This document shows positions 48,300-57,384 of a DNA stretch of 64,000 nt, piece after piece (position 1 is the first letter of the stretch; each line of letters starts with the position of its first letter). The DNA is from Oceanobacter mangrovi. GTDB lineage: Bacteria > Pseudomonadota > Gammaproteobacteria > Pseudomonadales > Oceanobacteraceae. Under the pieces are notes generated by a model, which made no database searches, had not been told where the DNA came from, and was given only the letters and a program-made list of their open reading frames with translations. The stretch lies in contig NZ_JAHXZR010000005.1 in assembly GCF_019740315.1 (NCBI RefSeq), positions 62,001 to 126,000 of the forward strand, given 5' to 3'. A program made the position numbers and the translations under genes.

Positions 48300-48429
48300 T
48301 CACCAACAAAGCAACGTTCAGACCAGCCACAACGCCAGTCAACACCACCATTCCATTGGTCCAGAATAGCAGCCCAACGCAGCCTTGCTGAAAATTTCCT
48401 AAGCCGTTGAAATGAATCGCAAAAAAACA

Positions 48430-48457
48430 TTGACAGTAAATTTCTCATTGGCATAAT
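48430..48457 (+). promoter_or_regulatory. Strong sigma-70 promoter of the tRNA-Met pair
   Basis: Perfect TTGACA and CATAAT (5 of 6) separated by 16 bases, followed by a GC-rich stretch ACGCGCC typical of stringently controlled stable-RNA promoters; 62 bases before tRNA-Met. Confidence 0.75.
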
Positions 48458-48519
48458 ACGCGCCACTTGATCAGCACAGCGACGCCGACACGGCCTAGCA
48501 AGCAGATCAGTCTTGCAGT

Positions 48520-48596
48520 GGCTATGTAGCTCAGCTGGTTAGAGCACAGCATTCATAATGCTGGGGTCGGCAGTTCAAGTCTGCCCATAGCTACCA
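48520..48596 (+). tRNA. tRNA-Met (CAT, elongator type), copy 1
   Basis: Acceptor GGCTATG/CATAGCT with a G-U first pair, anticodon CAT in TTCATAA, T-loop AGTTCAAGTCT, CCA encoded; 77 nt. Close to E. coli elongator tRNA-Met in the D-arm and anticodon arm; an Ile2-type tRNA with modified CAT is less likely. Confidence 0.9.
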
Positions 48597-48604
48597 CGAA
48601 TTCT

Positions 48605-48638
48605 AAAAGGCTGAAGAGTTTACTCATCAGCCTTTTTT
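48605..48638 (+). terminator. Intrinsic terminator after first tRNA-Met
   Basis: AAAAGGCTGA pairs with TCAGCCTTTT, followed by TT; begins nine bases after the tRNA. Confidence 0.85.
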
Positions 48639-48661
48639 ATAGTGGAACGCAAGTTTGCAGT

Positions 48662-48738
48662 GGCTATGTAGCTCAGCTGGTTAGAGCACAGCATTCATAA
48701 TGCTGGGGTCGGCAGTTCAAGTCTGCCCATAGCTACCA
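48662..48738 (+). tRNA. tRNA-Met (CAT, elongator type), copy 2
   Basis: Identical to the first copy over 77 bases and carries the same short flanks (TTGCAGT before, ACGAATT after). Confidence 0.9.
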
Positions 48739-48746
48739 CGAATTTT

Positions 48747-48779
48747 AAAAGGCTGATGGGGCAACCTGTCAGCCTTTTT
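48747..48779 (+). terminator. Intrinsic terminator after second tRNA-Met
   Basis: Stem AAAAGGCTGA / GTCAGCCTTTTT with the same outer stem as the first terminator but a different loop. Confidence 0.85.
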
Positions 48780-48927
48780 CGTTTCAGGCTGCCAAACATA
48801 GAATCATCCATAGCCCTCGCAATACCCCCAGCCAGCAAAACACGCCACCAGAAGCATCGCATCAAAAAACGCAAAAAATACCCGACACATCGGCCGGGTA
48901 TATGGAGTTGCAGATTCGGGATTCCAA

Positions 48928-49566
48928 TCAGGGATTCAGGCGCTGAATCTTCCATTCACTGCCAGCGCGCTGATATTCAACCCGGTCATGCAAGCGGTGC
49001 TCACCACCCTGCCAGAATTCCACCCGCTCCGGCACCAGCAAATAGCCGCCCCAATAATCCGGCAATGGAACTTCCTGACCTTCATACTGAACATTCAATT
49101 GGGCAAAGCGGGTTTCCAGCTCAGAGCGATTGGCCAACGGACGACTCTGTGATGATGCCCAAGCACCCAGTTGGCTTTCCCGTGGACGAGAGTGGAAATA
49201 AGCTGCGGCCTGCTCACGATCGATCTTCTCGACACGACCCTGAATTTGCACCTGGCGTTCCATCGCAATCCAGAAGAAGTGCAGGCTGGCCTTGGCGTTA
49301 GCGGCAAAGTGCTGCCCTTTGTTGCTTTCGTAATTGGTGAAGAACACAAAACCGTTTTCGTTGTAGGACTTCAACAACAGGATACGCTGCCAGGGTTGGC
49401 CGGAATCATCGACGCTGGCAACCGTCATTACCGTCGGCTCTTCAGGCCGGGTGCTGCGATACTGTTCAAACCAGGCATGAAACTGGGTCAGCGGGTCTGG
49501 AGCAACCTTGGTCTCATCCAGACGGCCTTGTGTGTATTCCTTGCGGATATCGCCTAAATCAACCAT
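48928..49566 (-). CDS. pdxH: Pyridoxamine 5'-phosphate oxidase
   Basis: A 212-residue FMN enzyme for the last step of PLP synthesis and salvage. Motifs: QRILLLKSYNENGFVFFTNYESNKG for FMN binding, QVQIQGRVEKI, ESQLGAWASSQS and the C-terminal EFWQGGEHRLHDRVEY...W.IQRLNP end. AAGGAG precedes ATG 49566. Confidence 0.96.
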   Translation of the reverse strand: MVDLGDIRKEYTQGRLDETKVAPDPLTQFHAWFEQYRSTRPEEPTVMTVASVDDSGQPWQRILLLKSYNENGFVFFTNYESNKGQHFAANAKASLHFFWIAMERQVQIQGRVEKIDREQAAAYFHSRPRESQLGAWASSQSRPLANRSELETRFAQLNVQYEGQEVPLPDYWGGYLLVPERVEFWQGGEHRLHDRVEYQRAGSEWKIQRLNP

Positions 49567-49702
49567 GTCGTGCTCCTTCTGTGTAGATTTCTGACGTCAT
49601 TATTGCAAACTTGTCCTGCACCAATATTGACCTGTGGTAAGACCACATTCGGCATATCATTCTGGTACTATCAGCGGCCGGTAAAACGCATGAGATTAAT
49701 GA

Positions 49703-50146
49703 ATGTCTGACCACAACTACCCAACCGCCCCGCTGCTACGCCGCCTGGCAGCACTGGCTTATGACGCTCTGGTGTTACTGGGGGTATTCCTGATTCTGGG
49801 GCTTGTCATTGTTGGTATCGCTGCTGCACTGAACCACGGCGAGCCACTCGGTGCCTTGCCTGGTTCGATCGTTTATTCGCTGATCTTCTGTATGTGTTTT
49901 TTCTACTACTCGACGTCCTGGCGTCGCGGCGGCCAGACCATCGGCATGAAAGCCTGGCGCATCAAGCTGGTTGCCGATGATGGCAAGCCGATTCGACTGT
50001 CACACTGCATGCTACGCACCGGCGCTGGGTTCTTCTCACTGATGGCCTTTGGGCTGGGCTTTTTCTGGGCCCTGATCGACAAGCGTCAGCGCAGCTGGCA
50101 CGACATGGCATCACTAACCCATATCGTGCAGATTCCGAAAGCCTGA
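49703..50146 (+). CDS. RDD-family membrane protein
   Basis: A 147-residue inner-membrane protein with the RDD family arginine/aspartate pattern (LLRRLAALAYDALVLLGVF) and three to four helices. The segment TSWRRGGQTIGMKAWRIKLV is the other family block, and the final helix ends KRQRSWHDMASLTHIV. Function of RDD proteins is mostly unknown, with some linked to transport. Convergent with lptG, whose stop is adjacent. Confidence 0.87.
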   Translation: MSDHNYPTAPLLRRLAALAYDALVLLGVFLILGLVIVGIAAALNHGEPLGALPGSIVYSLIFCMCFFYYSTSWRRGGQTIGMKAWRIKLVADDGKPIRLSHCMLRTGAGFFSLMAFGLGFFWALIDKRQRSWHDMASLTHIVQIPKA

Positions 50147-51220
50147 TTAACCCGCCCGCCGCAGCAAAAACATACCGGCCAGCAGACATCCGGCAATCGG
50201 AATAATGCTGGCCCAGATCGGCGCAAAGCCAAACACAATGCTGGCGGGCGCCAGCAGTTCTTCTGCGTACTTGTAGACCAATCCCACCAGAATACCGGAG
50301 AAGATCCGGTAACCCGGCGTCACCGAACGCAGCGGACCAAAAATAAACGAGATCCCCAGAATCACCAATGCCAGCGTCCCCAGCGGCTGGGTTACCTTGC
50401 GCCAGAACGACAGTAAATAGTTATCGGCATTCAGCCCCTGCTGTTGCAGATATTGGGTATAGCTGTAGAGATTGCTGATCGACATATCGCGCGGCTCAAT
50501 CATCACCACACTCAGGCTCTGCGGCGTCAGCCCGGTATCCCAATCGAGCGTCGACAGATACTCCATCGACGTTCGTTCAGGTTCGATTGTCATATCGATC
50601 ACCGACTGCATCTGCCAGCGTTGCTGCGAATAAATCGCCCGCTCCGCCGAACGAATGCCCAGCAAATCCTGCTTGTCATCAAACTCAAACAGGGTAATAC
50701 CATGCAGTACGCCATTCGGTTCAATGGCGGTAAAACGCATAAAGGTATTGCCTTCGCGATGCCAGAAGCCCTTGCCCTTGTTGGATAGAATATCGCCCTT
50801 GCCCTGCTGCACGGCCTTTTGCGACTGGGCGATACGCTCCAGCGTCGGAATCGCGTATTCGGCCATGGCCATGTTCAAGGCCATCAGCACCAGCATCGGC
50901 TTGATCACCGCCACGGCGATACGGCCAACCGAAATCCCGGCTGCCCGCATTACCGTCAGCTCACTACTGGCAGCCATGGCTCCAAGCCCCGCCAGACAGC
51001 CAATCAGACTGGCCATTGGCAGATATTCATAGATCCGCCGCGGCAAACGCAGCCCCATGAATTGCATAGCTTCGAGGAACTGATAACCACCTTTGAGCTG
51101 ATCCAGTTCGTCAACCAGAGTAAAAATTGCGTCCAACCCCACGATGACAACAATCACCACCAGAGTCGCCATCAGCACACTGCGAGCGACGTAGGCATCC
51201 AGTCGATTCATGAAAATCAT
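50147..51220 (-). CDS. lptG: LPS export permease LptG
   Basis: A 357-residue inner-membrane permease of the LptB2FG transporter, which extracts LPS for transport to the outer membrane. Helices at about 15-40, 60-85 and 100-120 and again near the C terminus flank a periplasmic beta-jellyroll. GLRLPRRIYEYLPMASLIGCLAGLG is the conserved coupling region. Its ATG overlaps the lptF stop by four bases; longer upstream reading lies within lptF. Confidence 0.95.
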   Translation of the reverse strand: MIFMNRLDAYVARSVLMATLVVIVVIVGLDAIFTLVDELDQLKGGYQFLEAMQFMGLRLPRRIYEYLPMASLIGCLAGLGAMAASSELTVMRAAGISVGRIAVAVIKPMLVLMALNMAMAEYAIPTLERIAQSQKAVQQGKGDILSNKGKGFWHREGNTFMRFTAIEPNGVLHGITLFEFDDKQDLLGIRSAERAIYSQQRWQMQSVIDMTIEPERTSMEYLSTLDWDTGLTPQSLSVVMIEPRDMSISNLYSYTQYLQQQGLNADNYLLSFWRKVTQPLGTLALVILGISFIFGPLRSVTPGYRIFSGILVGLVYKYAEELLAPASIVFGFAPIWASIIPIAGCLLAGMFLLRRAG

Positions 51221-52287
51221 AGTGCAGCCACCCTGCGGCGACGCAGCCACTCCGGCACCAGATACAGCCCAATCGCAATCAGCAGATACACCAGATGCAG
51301 ACTCCAGAGCCCAATCATGGGATCCAGCTTGCCCTTCTCGAGCATGCCTTTCATGGCAATCAGCAAGGAGATGTACACCATAAACAGCACAATCGCCGGG
51401 AACAGCCGGGCGAACCGGCCCTGACGCGGATTCACCTTCGCCAGCGGTACGGCCAGCAGCGTCACAATCGGTACCATCAACAGCATCGAGATCCGCCACT
51501 GTAACTGGGCCTGATGCTTGGGATCGGTTGATCCAAACAAATCCAGTGTTGGCACCGCCTCCTTACGCAGCTGTTTGCGCTCTTCCAGCTCATCGGCAAT
51601 CTTGACGCCGTAGAGGTCAAAGTTGAGCGATTGAAACTCCAGACTGCCAGGCGTCCAGTCGTAACGTTTACCGTTATGCAGTTCAAGGAAACGCGAACCG
51701 GTTTCATCACTGACATACTGAGTGCCGCGATCGGCCAGCAGAATGCTGTTGCCGTCGGTGATAAACACCTTGTTCATCTGGGTTTTGTCATCCGACAGCG
51801 ACTCCGCATAGGTCACCCGCGAGCCGCCTTTCATACTCTGAAAACGCCCTGGCACCAGCAATTCAAACTCGGTCAGCTGGGCCTGCTTTTTGTACAGCTC
51901 TTCCATTTTCTGGGCCCCCCAGGGGCTCAGGTAGAGACTGAAAAGTCCAACCACCAAAGCAATCGCCGCCGCCGGGCCAGCGGTGTACATCAGCAAACGC
52001 CGCGAGGAAAACCCGGTTGCCGTCAGCACCGTCATCTCGTTTTCAGCGTACATGCGGCCATAAGCCAACAGAATGGCAATAAACAGTGCCAGCGGCAGAA
52101 TCATTTCCAGAAACGAAGGCAGTCGCAGCAACAGGGTGAAAAATACGATGTCGAGTGAGACTTCGCCCGCCGCGGCCGCAGCCAGCTGGCGAATCAGACG
52201 CCCGCTCATCAGAATCATCAGCAGCACAATGGTGACTGCAAACAGCGAACCTGCCAGTTCCCGGGCGAGGTAACGAAAAATGATCAA
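51217..52287 (-). CDS. lptF: LPS export permease LptF
   Basis: A 356-residue partner permease. It starts IIFRYLARELAGSLFAVTIVLL with six helices and a periplasmic domain; RLPSFLEMILPLALFIAILLAYGRM is the conserved loop contacting LptB. I choose TTG 52287 since AAGGGA lies seven bases before it and the usual family N terminus follows; reading back to 52389 adds 34 unlikely residues. Divergent from pepA, as in many gammaproteobacteria. Confidence 0.92.
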   Translation of the reverse strand: MIIFRYLARELAGSLFAVTIVLLMILMSGRLIRQLAAAAAGEVSLDIVFFTLLLRLPSFLEMILPLALFIAILLAYGRMYAENEMTVLTATGFSSRRLLMYTAGPAAAIALVVGLFSLYLSPWGAQKMEELYKKQAQLTEFELLVPGRFQSMKGGSRVTYAESLSDDKTQMNKVFITDGNSILLADRGTQYVSDETGSRFLELHNGKRYDWTPGSLEFQSLNFDLYGVKIADELEERKQLRKEAVPTLDLFGSTDPKHQAQLQWRISMLLMVPIVTLLAVPLAKVNPRQGRFARLFPAIVLFMVYISLLIAMKGMLEKGKLDPMIGLWSLHLVYLLIAIGLYLVPEWLRRRRVAAL

Positions 52288-52509
52288 AGCTGATCCCTTG
52301 TCGAGATGAACAATATCCTCAGCCGGCACCTGCATGCCTGGACTGGATAAAAAACGTACTAGCCGGAGCGATGAAACAAAGCAATTCATTCAGCCCCTTG
52401 TAATTCCTGCAACCGCCTGCACATTATAGGGATCAAAGGAATTCAGGTAGATGGCCAAAATTGTCTCCGGCCAGTTTCTACTGCCACTCACGTTCCAGCA
52501 GGAGCCCCT

Positions 52510-53970
52510 ATGAAATACCAGGTATCCCAGCAAGCCGCGGCCGAAGTGCAGGCGGCGTGTATTGTGGTCACTATCGACCAGTCAGGCAAGCTGTCCGATG
52601 CAGCGGCTGTGATTGATCAGGCCAGCGATGGTTTTTTGAGCAAGCGTTATGAAGCTGGCGACATCAAGGGCAAAACCGCAGAAACCCTGCTGTTGCCGGG
52701 TGTCAGTGGCATTGCTGCCGCACGCGTACTGCTGGTTGGTAGTGGCAAGGAAACTCCCAACACCACCAATGCCATCAAAATCCTCAACGCCGTCGCCGCT
52801 GCCACCAGCAAATACGAAGGCAGCGTTGCCCTGGCACTGAGCGAACTGGCCAGCGAAGCTCTGCCAGAATCCTGGTGGGCCGAACAGACCGCAATCGCCT
52901 ACGCCCATGCAAGCTACAAGTTCACTGAAACCAAAGCCAAACCGGAAGAAGAACCAAAACAGGCTGAAGCCGTTATCTGGCTGGGCGGCGATGTAGACAC
53001 TGCTTTCCTGAAAGGTTCAGCAATTGGTGAAGGCATCAACTTCGCCAAGGAACTCGGCAACATGCCGCCGAATATCTGCACTCCGACCTGGCTGGCCGAA
53101 CAGGCCATCAGCCTGACTGCCGACTCAGCACTGGAAACCATGATTCTGGATCAGGAAAAACTGGCCGAACTGGGTGCCGGGGCTTTCTACTCGGTTGCCA
53201 AGGGCTCCAGCGAACCGGGCAAGATCATCGTCATGCAGTACAAGGGTACTGACGCCAGCGAAGCACCACACATGATTCTGGGCAAGGGCATCACCTTTGA
53301 CACCGGTGGTATCAGCCTCAAGCCAGGCCTGAAGATGGATGAAATGAAGTACGACATGTGCGGCGCTGCCTCCGTGTTTGGTACCGTCAAGGCGCTGCTG
53401 GCGCTGAAACCCAAAATCAACGTGCTGGCGATGGTGACCAGCGCTGAAAACATGCCAGCCGGTCATGCTTCCAAGCCAGGTGACGTGGTCACCAGCCTGT
53501 CTGGCAAAACCATCGAAATCCTTAACACCGACGCCGAAGGCCGCCTGGTACTGTGCGATGCCCTGACCTATGGCATCGACAACTACAAGCCAGCCTCCAT
53601 CGTCGACATCGCCACCCTGACCGGCGCCTGCATGGCCGCTCTGGGCGAAGTCAACTCAGGCCTGTTCACCCAGGACGAAGACATGGCTGAGCAGCTGCAA
53701 ACGGCCGCCAAATACAGCAACGACAAGGTATGGCGCCTGCCTTTGGAAGACGACTATCAGGAACTGCTGGATTCCAACTTTGCCGACATGGCCAACATTG
53801 GTGGCCCACTGGCTGGTGCAACCACTGCAGCCTGTTTCCTGTCCCGCTTTACCGAAGGTACTCCCTGGGCACACCTCGACATCGCCGGTACCGCCTGGAA
53901 AGGTGGCGCGGCCAAAGGTGCAACCGGCCGTCCGGTATCGCTGTTGGTGAACTACCTGCTGAACAAATAA
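52510..53970 (+). CDS. pepA: Cytosol (leucyl) aminopeptidase PepA
   Basis: A 486-residue M17 aminopeptidase with two metal ions. The signature NTDAEGRLVL and the preceding GKGITFDTGGISLKP and VLAMVTSAENMPAGHASKPGDV hold the metal ligands and catalytic residues. AGGAG precedes ATG 52510. In E. coli PepA also acts as a DNA-binding protein at Xer sites; that role here is unknown. Confidence 0.97.
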   Translation: MKYQVSQQAAAEVQAACIVVTIDQSGKLSDAAAVIDQASDGFLSKRYEAGDIKGKTAETLLLPGVSGIAAARVLLVGSGKETPNTTNAIKILNAVAAATSKYEGSVALALSELASEALPESWWAEQTAIAYAHASYKFTETKAKPEEEPKQAEAVIWLGGDVDTAFLKGSAIGEGINFAKELGNMPPNICTPTWLAEQAISLTADSALETMILDQEKLAELGAGAFYSVAKGSSEPGKIIVMQYKGTDASEAPHMILGKGITFDTGGISLKPGLKMDEMKYDMCGAASVFGTVKALLALKPKINVLAMVTSAENMPAGHASKPGDVVTSLSGKTIEILNTDAEGRLVLCDALTYGIDNYKPASIVDIATLTGACMAALGEVNSGLFTQDEDMAEQLQTAAKYSNDKVWRLPLEDDYQELLDSNFADMANIGGPLAGATTAACFLSRFTEGTPWAHLDIAGTAWKGGAAKGATGRPVSLLVNYLLNK

Positions 53971-53990
53971 GTCCGGCACTTCACTCCGCC

Positions 53991-54014
53991 AACCCATGCC
54001 AGCAGGCATGGGTT
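53991..54014. terminator. Hairpin after pepA
   Basis: A 10-bp stem AACCCATGCC / GGCATGGGTT with loop AGCA, 21 bases after the pepA stop. No long T run follows, so termination strength is uncertain. Confidence 0.55.
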
Positions 54015-54133
54015 GGTTTGACCACTCCCTTTCCCATCCATGCCTCCAAACCGCCAAAAACTGGCAAAAATCTGCGACTGTGCTTGCATTAAGGGAACGT
54101 GCCTTTCCATGCTGCAGGAGCCGAAGAGCCACA

Positions 54134-55975
54134 ATGGCATTGTTCCAGAGGGATTTTCATCACAGCATCGGCTTCAAACTGACTGCTGGCTTCGTGCTGG
54201 TAGCGCTCCTTTCTGCCGCAGGTTTTCACCTCGTTTCCGACGCTGTTCACGACGACGGCCACAAATTGCTCCTTACCATCATGCTTGGCGTGGGCTCCAA
54301 CCTGGTGATTGTTGCGGTCGTCATGTACCTGTTTATCTACCCGCAAATAATTCGCCGGCTGAACTCCCTCAACAAATCGATCCGCGCGATTACCGGTGGT
54401 AACCTGCGCCGCAGCATCAACGCCCACGGCGATGATGAAATCACCGCCTTTGAGAGGACCCTTGAACTGTTCCGGCAGGAGCTGATCAGTCGCGAGAAAA
54501 TACGCAAAGACGCACTATTGGGTCAGCAAAAGCTGCAGGTCATTCTGGACGGCGCGGTTGATGGCATTGTCCTGATCGACGAGCGCGGCACCATCAACAG
54601 CTTCAACCGCACCTGTGAGCGTCTGTTCCAGTACAGCGCCGAAGAGATGATTGGCAAGAACGTATCAGTGCTGATGCCCAGACACACTGCCAAAGAGCAT
54701 GACGGTTATCTCAGCAATTACCTGCAAACCGGCCACAAACGCATGATAGGGACCGCTCGGGAAGTCGTTGCCATCCGCAAGGATGGCAAAACCCTGCCAG
54801 TACGGCTTTCAGTACGTGAAATTATCATCGACGACAAACGGCTTTACTGCGGCGTTCTGGAGGACATGGAGGAGCGTAACGAGGCCGAGAAGCGATACGC
54901 CTATATTCAGAAATTCCAGCAGCTGATCATGTCGAATATTCCGGATCTGTTGTTCGTAAAAGACAGCGAATTCCGCATCGTCAACGCCAACCCGGCGTTT
55001 CTGGCCGTTTACCCGGAGTCCATCCGACACACAGTCATTGGCAGCACCACGCTGGAAAGCTATCAGCCGGAAGAACGCGAGGCCTTTCTGGTATTCGATC
55101 GCAAGGCGCTGGCAGAAGGCTATTCCGAGAACGAGGAAGTCATCCAGTTTCCAGACGGCAAATCACGCGCCCTGCAAACCAAAAAGGTTCGCTTCTACAA
55201 CAGCCAGGGAGAAGCCTTTATTCTTGGCTTGTCGCGCGATATTACCGCCATCAAGGAAGCGGAAGACTCTCTGCGCAAGGCCAACAGCGAGCTGGAAGAA
55301 TTTGCCTACCGCACCTCTCATGACCTGCGCTCGCCACTGGTGTCAGCAATCAGCTTGCTTGGCATGGCTCGAGAATCTATCGAGGATGGCGATACTGAAA
55401 TCGCTGTGGAAAGTATCAAACATGCCGAAGCATCATTGGGCAACCTTGAGCATCTGGTGAAAAGCATTCTTTCACTCACCGAAACCAAACACGTCAGCGA
55501 GGACGCAACAGACATTGACCTTGATCGACTGCTGGGCTCAGCTATCAAGCACCTGAACCATATGGAAGGCTTCCAACGTATCGATATCCGCATCCACAAC
55601 AACGCCACACACGTGGTGAAAACGCTACGCGGCCGCTTGCTGCTGATTATCGAAAACCTGCTGTCAAACGCCATCAAATATCAGGATCCGCAAGAGTCCA
55701 ACCCAAGTATTACCATTCAAATCACAACTCCCGGCGACCGTTTGATTATCAGTATTGAAGACAACGGCCTTGGCATTCCAGAGTCACAGCGCAGCCATCT
55801 GTTCCAGATGTTCAAACGTTTCCACCGGCGGGTTTCCTTTGGCTCCGGTTTGGGGCTTTATATGGTCAGGAAAAGCGCCGAAATTCTGGGTGGTGAGCTG
55901 TCCTTCGAAGCCCCTGAGAAAGGTGCTCGCTTTGTTCTGAACATCCCGTTGAAACCGGAGGAACGTCTGCCATGA
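54134..55975 (+). CDS. Membrane-bound PAS-PAS sensor histidine kinase
   Basis: A 613-residue hybrid-free sensor. Two helices (about 10-31 and 42-66) flank a periplasmic loop of only about 10-12 residues, then a HAMP-like linker, PAS1 (ILDGAVDGIVLIDERGTINSFN) and PAS2 (IMSNIPDLLFVKDSEFRIVNAN). The kinase core has the phospho-His in YRTSHDLRSPLV, N-box ENLLSNAIKY, G1 EDNGLGIP and G2 SGLGLYMVRK. Sensing is therefore likely cytosolic through PAS. ATG 54134 is used; earlier codons are shadow. It overlaps the receiver gene by four bases. Confidence 0.9.
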   Translation: MALFQRDFHHSIGFKLTAGFVLVALLSAAGFHLVSDAVHDDGHKLLLTIMLGVGSNLVIVAVVMYLFIYPQIIRRLNSLNKSIRAITGGNLRRSINAHGDDEITAFERTLELFRQELISREKIRKDALLGQQKLQVILDGAVDGIVLIDERGTINSFNRTCERLFQYSAEEMIGKNVSVLMPRHTAKEHDGYLSNYLQTGHKRMIGTAREVVAIRKDGKTLPVRLSVREIIIDDKRLYCGVLEDMEERNEAEKRYAYIQKFQQLIMSNIPDLLFVKDSEFRIVNANPAFLAVYPESIRHTVIGSTTLESYQPEEREAFLVFDRKALAEGYSENEEVIQFPDGKSRALQTKKVRFYNSQGEAFILGLSRDITAIKEAEDSLRKANSELEEFAYRTSHDLRSPLVSAISLLGMARESIEDGDTEIAVESIKHAEASLGNLEHLVKSILSLTETKHVSEDATDIDLDRLLGSAIKHLNHMEGFQRIDIRIHNNATHVVKTLRGRLLLIIENLLSNAIKYQDPQESNPSITIQITTPGDRLIISIEDNGLGIPESQRSHLFQMFKRFHRRVSFGSGLGLYMVRKSAEILGGELSFEAPEKGARFVLNIPLKPEERLP

Positions 55976-56340
55976 GCAGGATTCTGATCATTGATGACGA
56001 TGATGGCACCCGCTTCTACCTGTCTGTGTTACTGAAAAAAATCGATCCGACCTTGGAGGTGTTGCAAGCCCACGACGGCGAAGAAGCCTGCGAGATTCTC
56101 GATACCTCAGAAGAAGCACCGACCCTGATCATCCTCGACATCAACATGCCCATCATGGATGGTTTTGAATTTCTGAAGCGCAATAGCGCCAGAATTGATC
56201 TTGATAAAACCCGTATTGTGATTCAAAGCTCATCGGAAGAGCCCGCAGACCGGGATGCCATCAATGCCATCGGACTGGTACATGACTATTGCCTGAAGCC
56301 GATCCGCAAAGACGTCATGATCCGTTACCTCAACCGCTAA
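55972..56340 (+). CDS. Stand-alone response regulator receiver
   Basis: A 122-residue receiver with acidic pocket D8-D10, phospho-acceptor D56 (IILDINMPIMDGFEFL), switch Ser in QSSSEE and K109-P110. No output domain. Its ATG overlaps the kinase stop (ATGA), so it is the cognate partner of that kinase. The downstream target is not encoded here. Confidence 0.92.
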   Translation: MSRILIIDDDDGTRFYLSVLLKKIDPTLEVLQAHDGEEACEILDTSEEAPTLIILDINMPIMDGFEFLKRNSARIDLDKTRIVIQSSSEEPADRDAINAIGLVHDYCLKPIRKDVMIRYLNR

Positions 56341-56346
56341 ACCCCC

Positions 56347-57222
56347 TCACAAACGCACGTTCTCCAGCATAAAGTCGACAAACGCCCGGTTGGCCTTCGA
56401 CAAGTAGCCGTCCTTGCGCCATGCCAGACACAGGTCGAGAATAATTGGTGGATCAAACGAAATCGTCACCAGCTCAGGATCATCCTCCACCGCCATATTC
56501 AGCAGTGTTGAAATCCCGTAGCCATGTTTAACGATCGACCGAATCAGCGGCAGCAGGTTGGTTTCGAAGCTGATTTCCGGCTGAATTCCCGCCTCCTCTG
56601 CCATTTGATCCAGCACTCGCCGGTGAAAATAGCCGGGCCGGAAGATCACCAGCTCCTGCTGTAAAAATTCTTCCGGCGACACCGACGTCCGGCTGGCAAA
56701 TGGATGGTCAACTGGTACCACTACCCGCATTTCTTCGCGCAGAATCGGTCTGGATTCGATGTCTTCGGAAATTTCACCAGATTCAATCACCGCCAGATCC
56801 AGCTCGCCGCGCTCCAGCATTTGCTGCAACTGCCAGGCACCACCTTCATAGACTGACAGACTGAGGTTCGGGTACTTGTGTTTGAAGGCCATGATCAGCG
56901 GCGGGAAATAATAGGAACCCAGCATACTCGGCGTACCCAGCTGCACCACACCACGCTGCAGACCACGCAACTCTTCCATTTCCAGTTCAGCGTCTGCCAT
57001 CGCCTGAATGATTTTTTCCGCCTGGGCGAACAGCTTCTGTCCCTCGGTCGTCAGCGCTATCTGGCGATCCCGACGGTGAAACAGCGTCAGCTGTAACTGC
57101 TGTTCCAGTCGTTTGATGGCCATGCTCACGGCAGGCTGGGCGACGTCCAGCACTTCTGCCGCTTTGGTGAAACTGTTCTGGCGTGCGACTTCGTAAAAAT
57201 AACTTAGTGCCTTGTAATCCAT
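56347..57222 (-). CDS. LysR-family transcriptional regulator
   Basis: A 291-residue LysR regulator. The N-terminal winged helix reads MDYKALSYFYEVARQNSFTKAAEVLDVAQPAVSMAIKRLEQQL, and a two-lobed effector domain follows. It is divergent from an MFS transporter, with a 160-bp AT-rich region between, so it probably controls that gene. Effector unknown. Confidence 0.9.
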   Translation of the reverse strand: MDYKALSYFYEVARQNSFTKAAEVLDVAQPAVSMAIKRLEQQLQLTLFHRRDRQIALTTEGQKLFAQAEKIIQAMADAELEMEELRGLQRGVVQLGTPSMLGSYYFPPLIMAFKHKYPNLSLSVYEGGAWQLQQMLERGELDLAVIESGEISEDIESRPILREEMRVVVPVDHPFASRTSVSPEEFLQQELVIFRPGYFHRRVLDQMAEEAGIQPEISFETNLLPLIRSIVKHGYGISTLLNMAVEDDPELVTISFDPPIILDLCLAWRKDGYLSKANRAFVDFMLENVRL

Positions 57223-57260
57223 GAATGCCCTGCTGGTTTATCAGTCTGCGACGCCAGCCA

Positions 57261-57308
57261 ATATATCAATATTTGTTATCCAATCTATATCAAACATATA
57301 TTTTAATG
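57261..57308. promoter_or_regulatory. AT-rich operator region between lysR and MFS gene
   Basis: Two ATATCAA repeats (57264-57270 and 57287-57293) and TATAT-CAAAC-ATATA (57286-57300) lie midway between the divergent starts. LysR T-N11-A type half-sites fit, but no exact assignment is made. Confidence 0.35.
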
Positions 57309-57384
57309 ATGAAAAAGAAAGGCCTATAGTCGCAGCCATCAGTGCACTGGCACTATTTCAACACGATCACAGCGGTTCTGCGGA

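Noticed and set aside
48520-48596. Reading the CAT tRNA as tRNA-Ile2 or initiator
   Set aside because: The first pair and arms resemble elongator tRNA-Met; initiator features such as three G-C pairs in the anticodon stem are missing.
48695-48955. 86-codon minus-strand frame
   Set aside because: Crosses the second tRNA-Met and its terminator.
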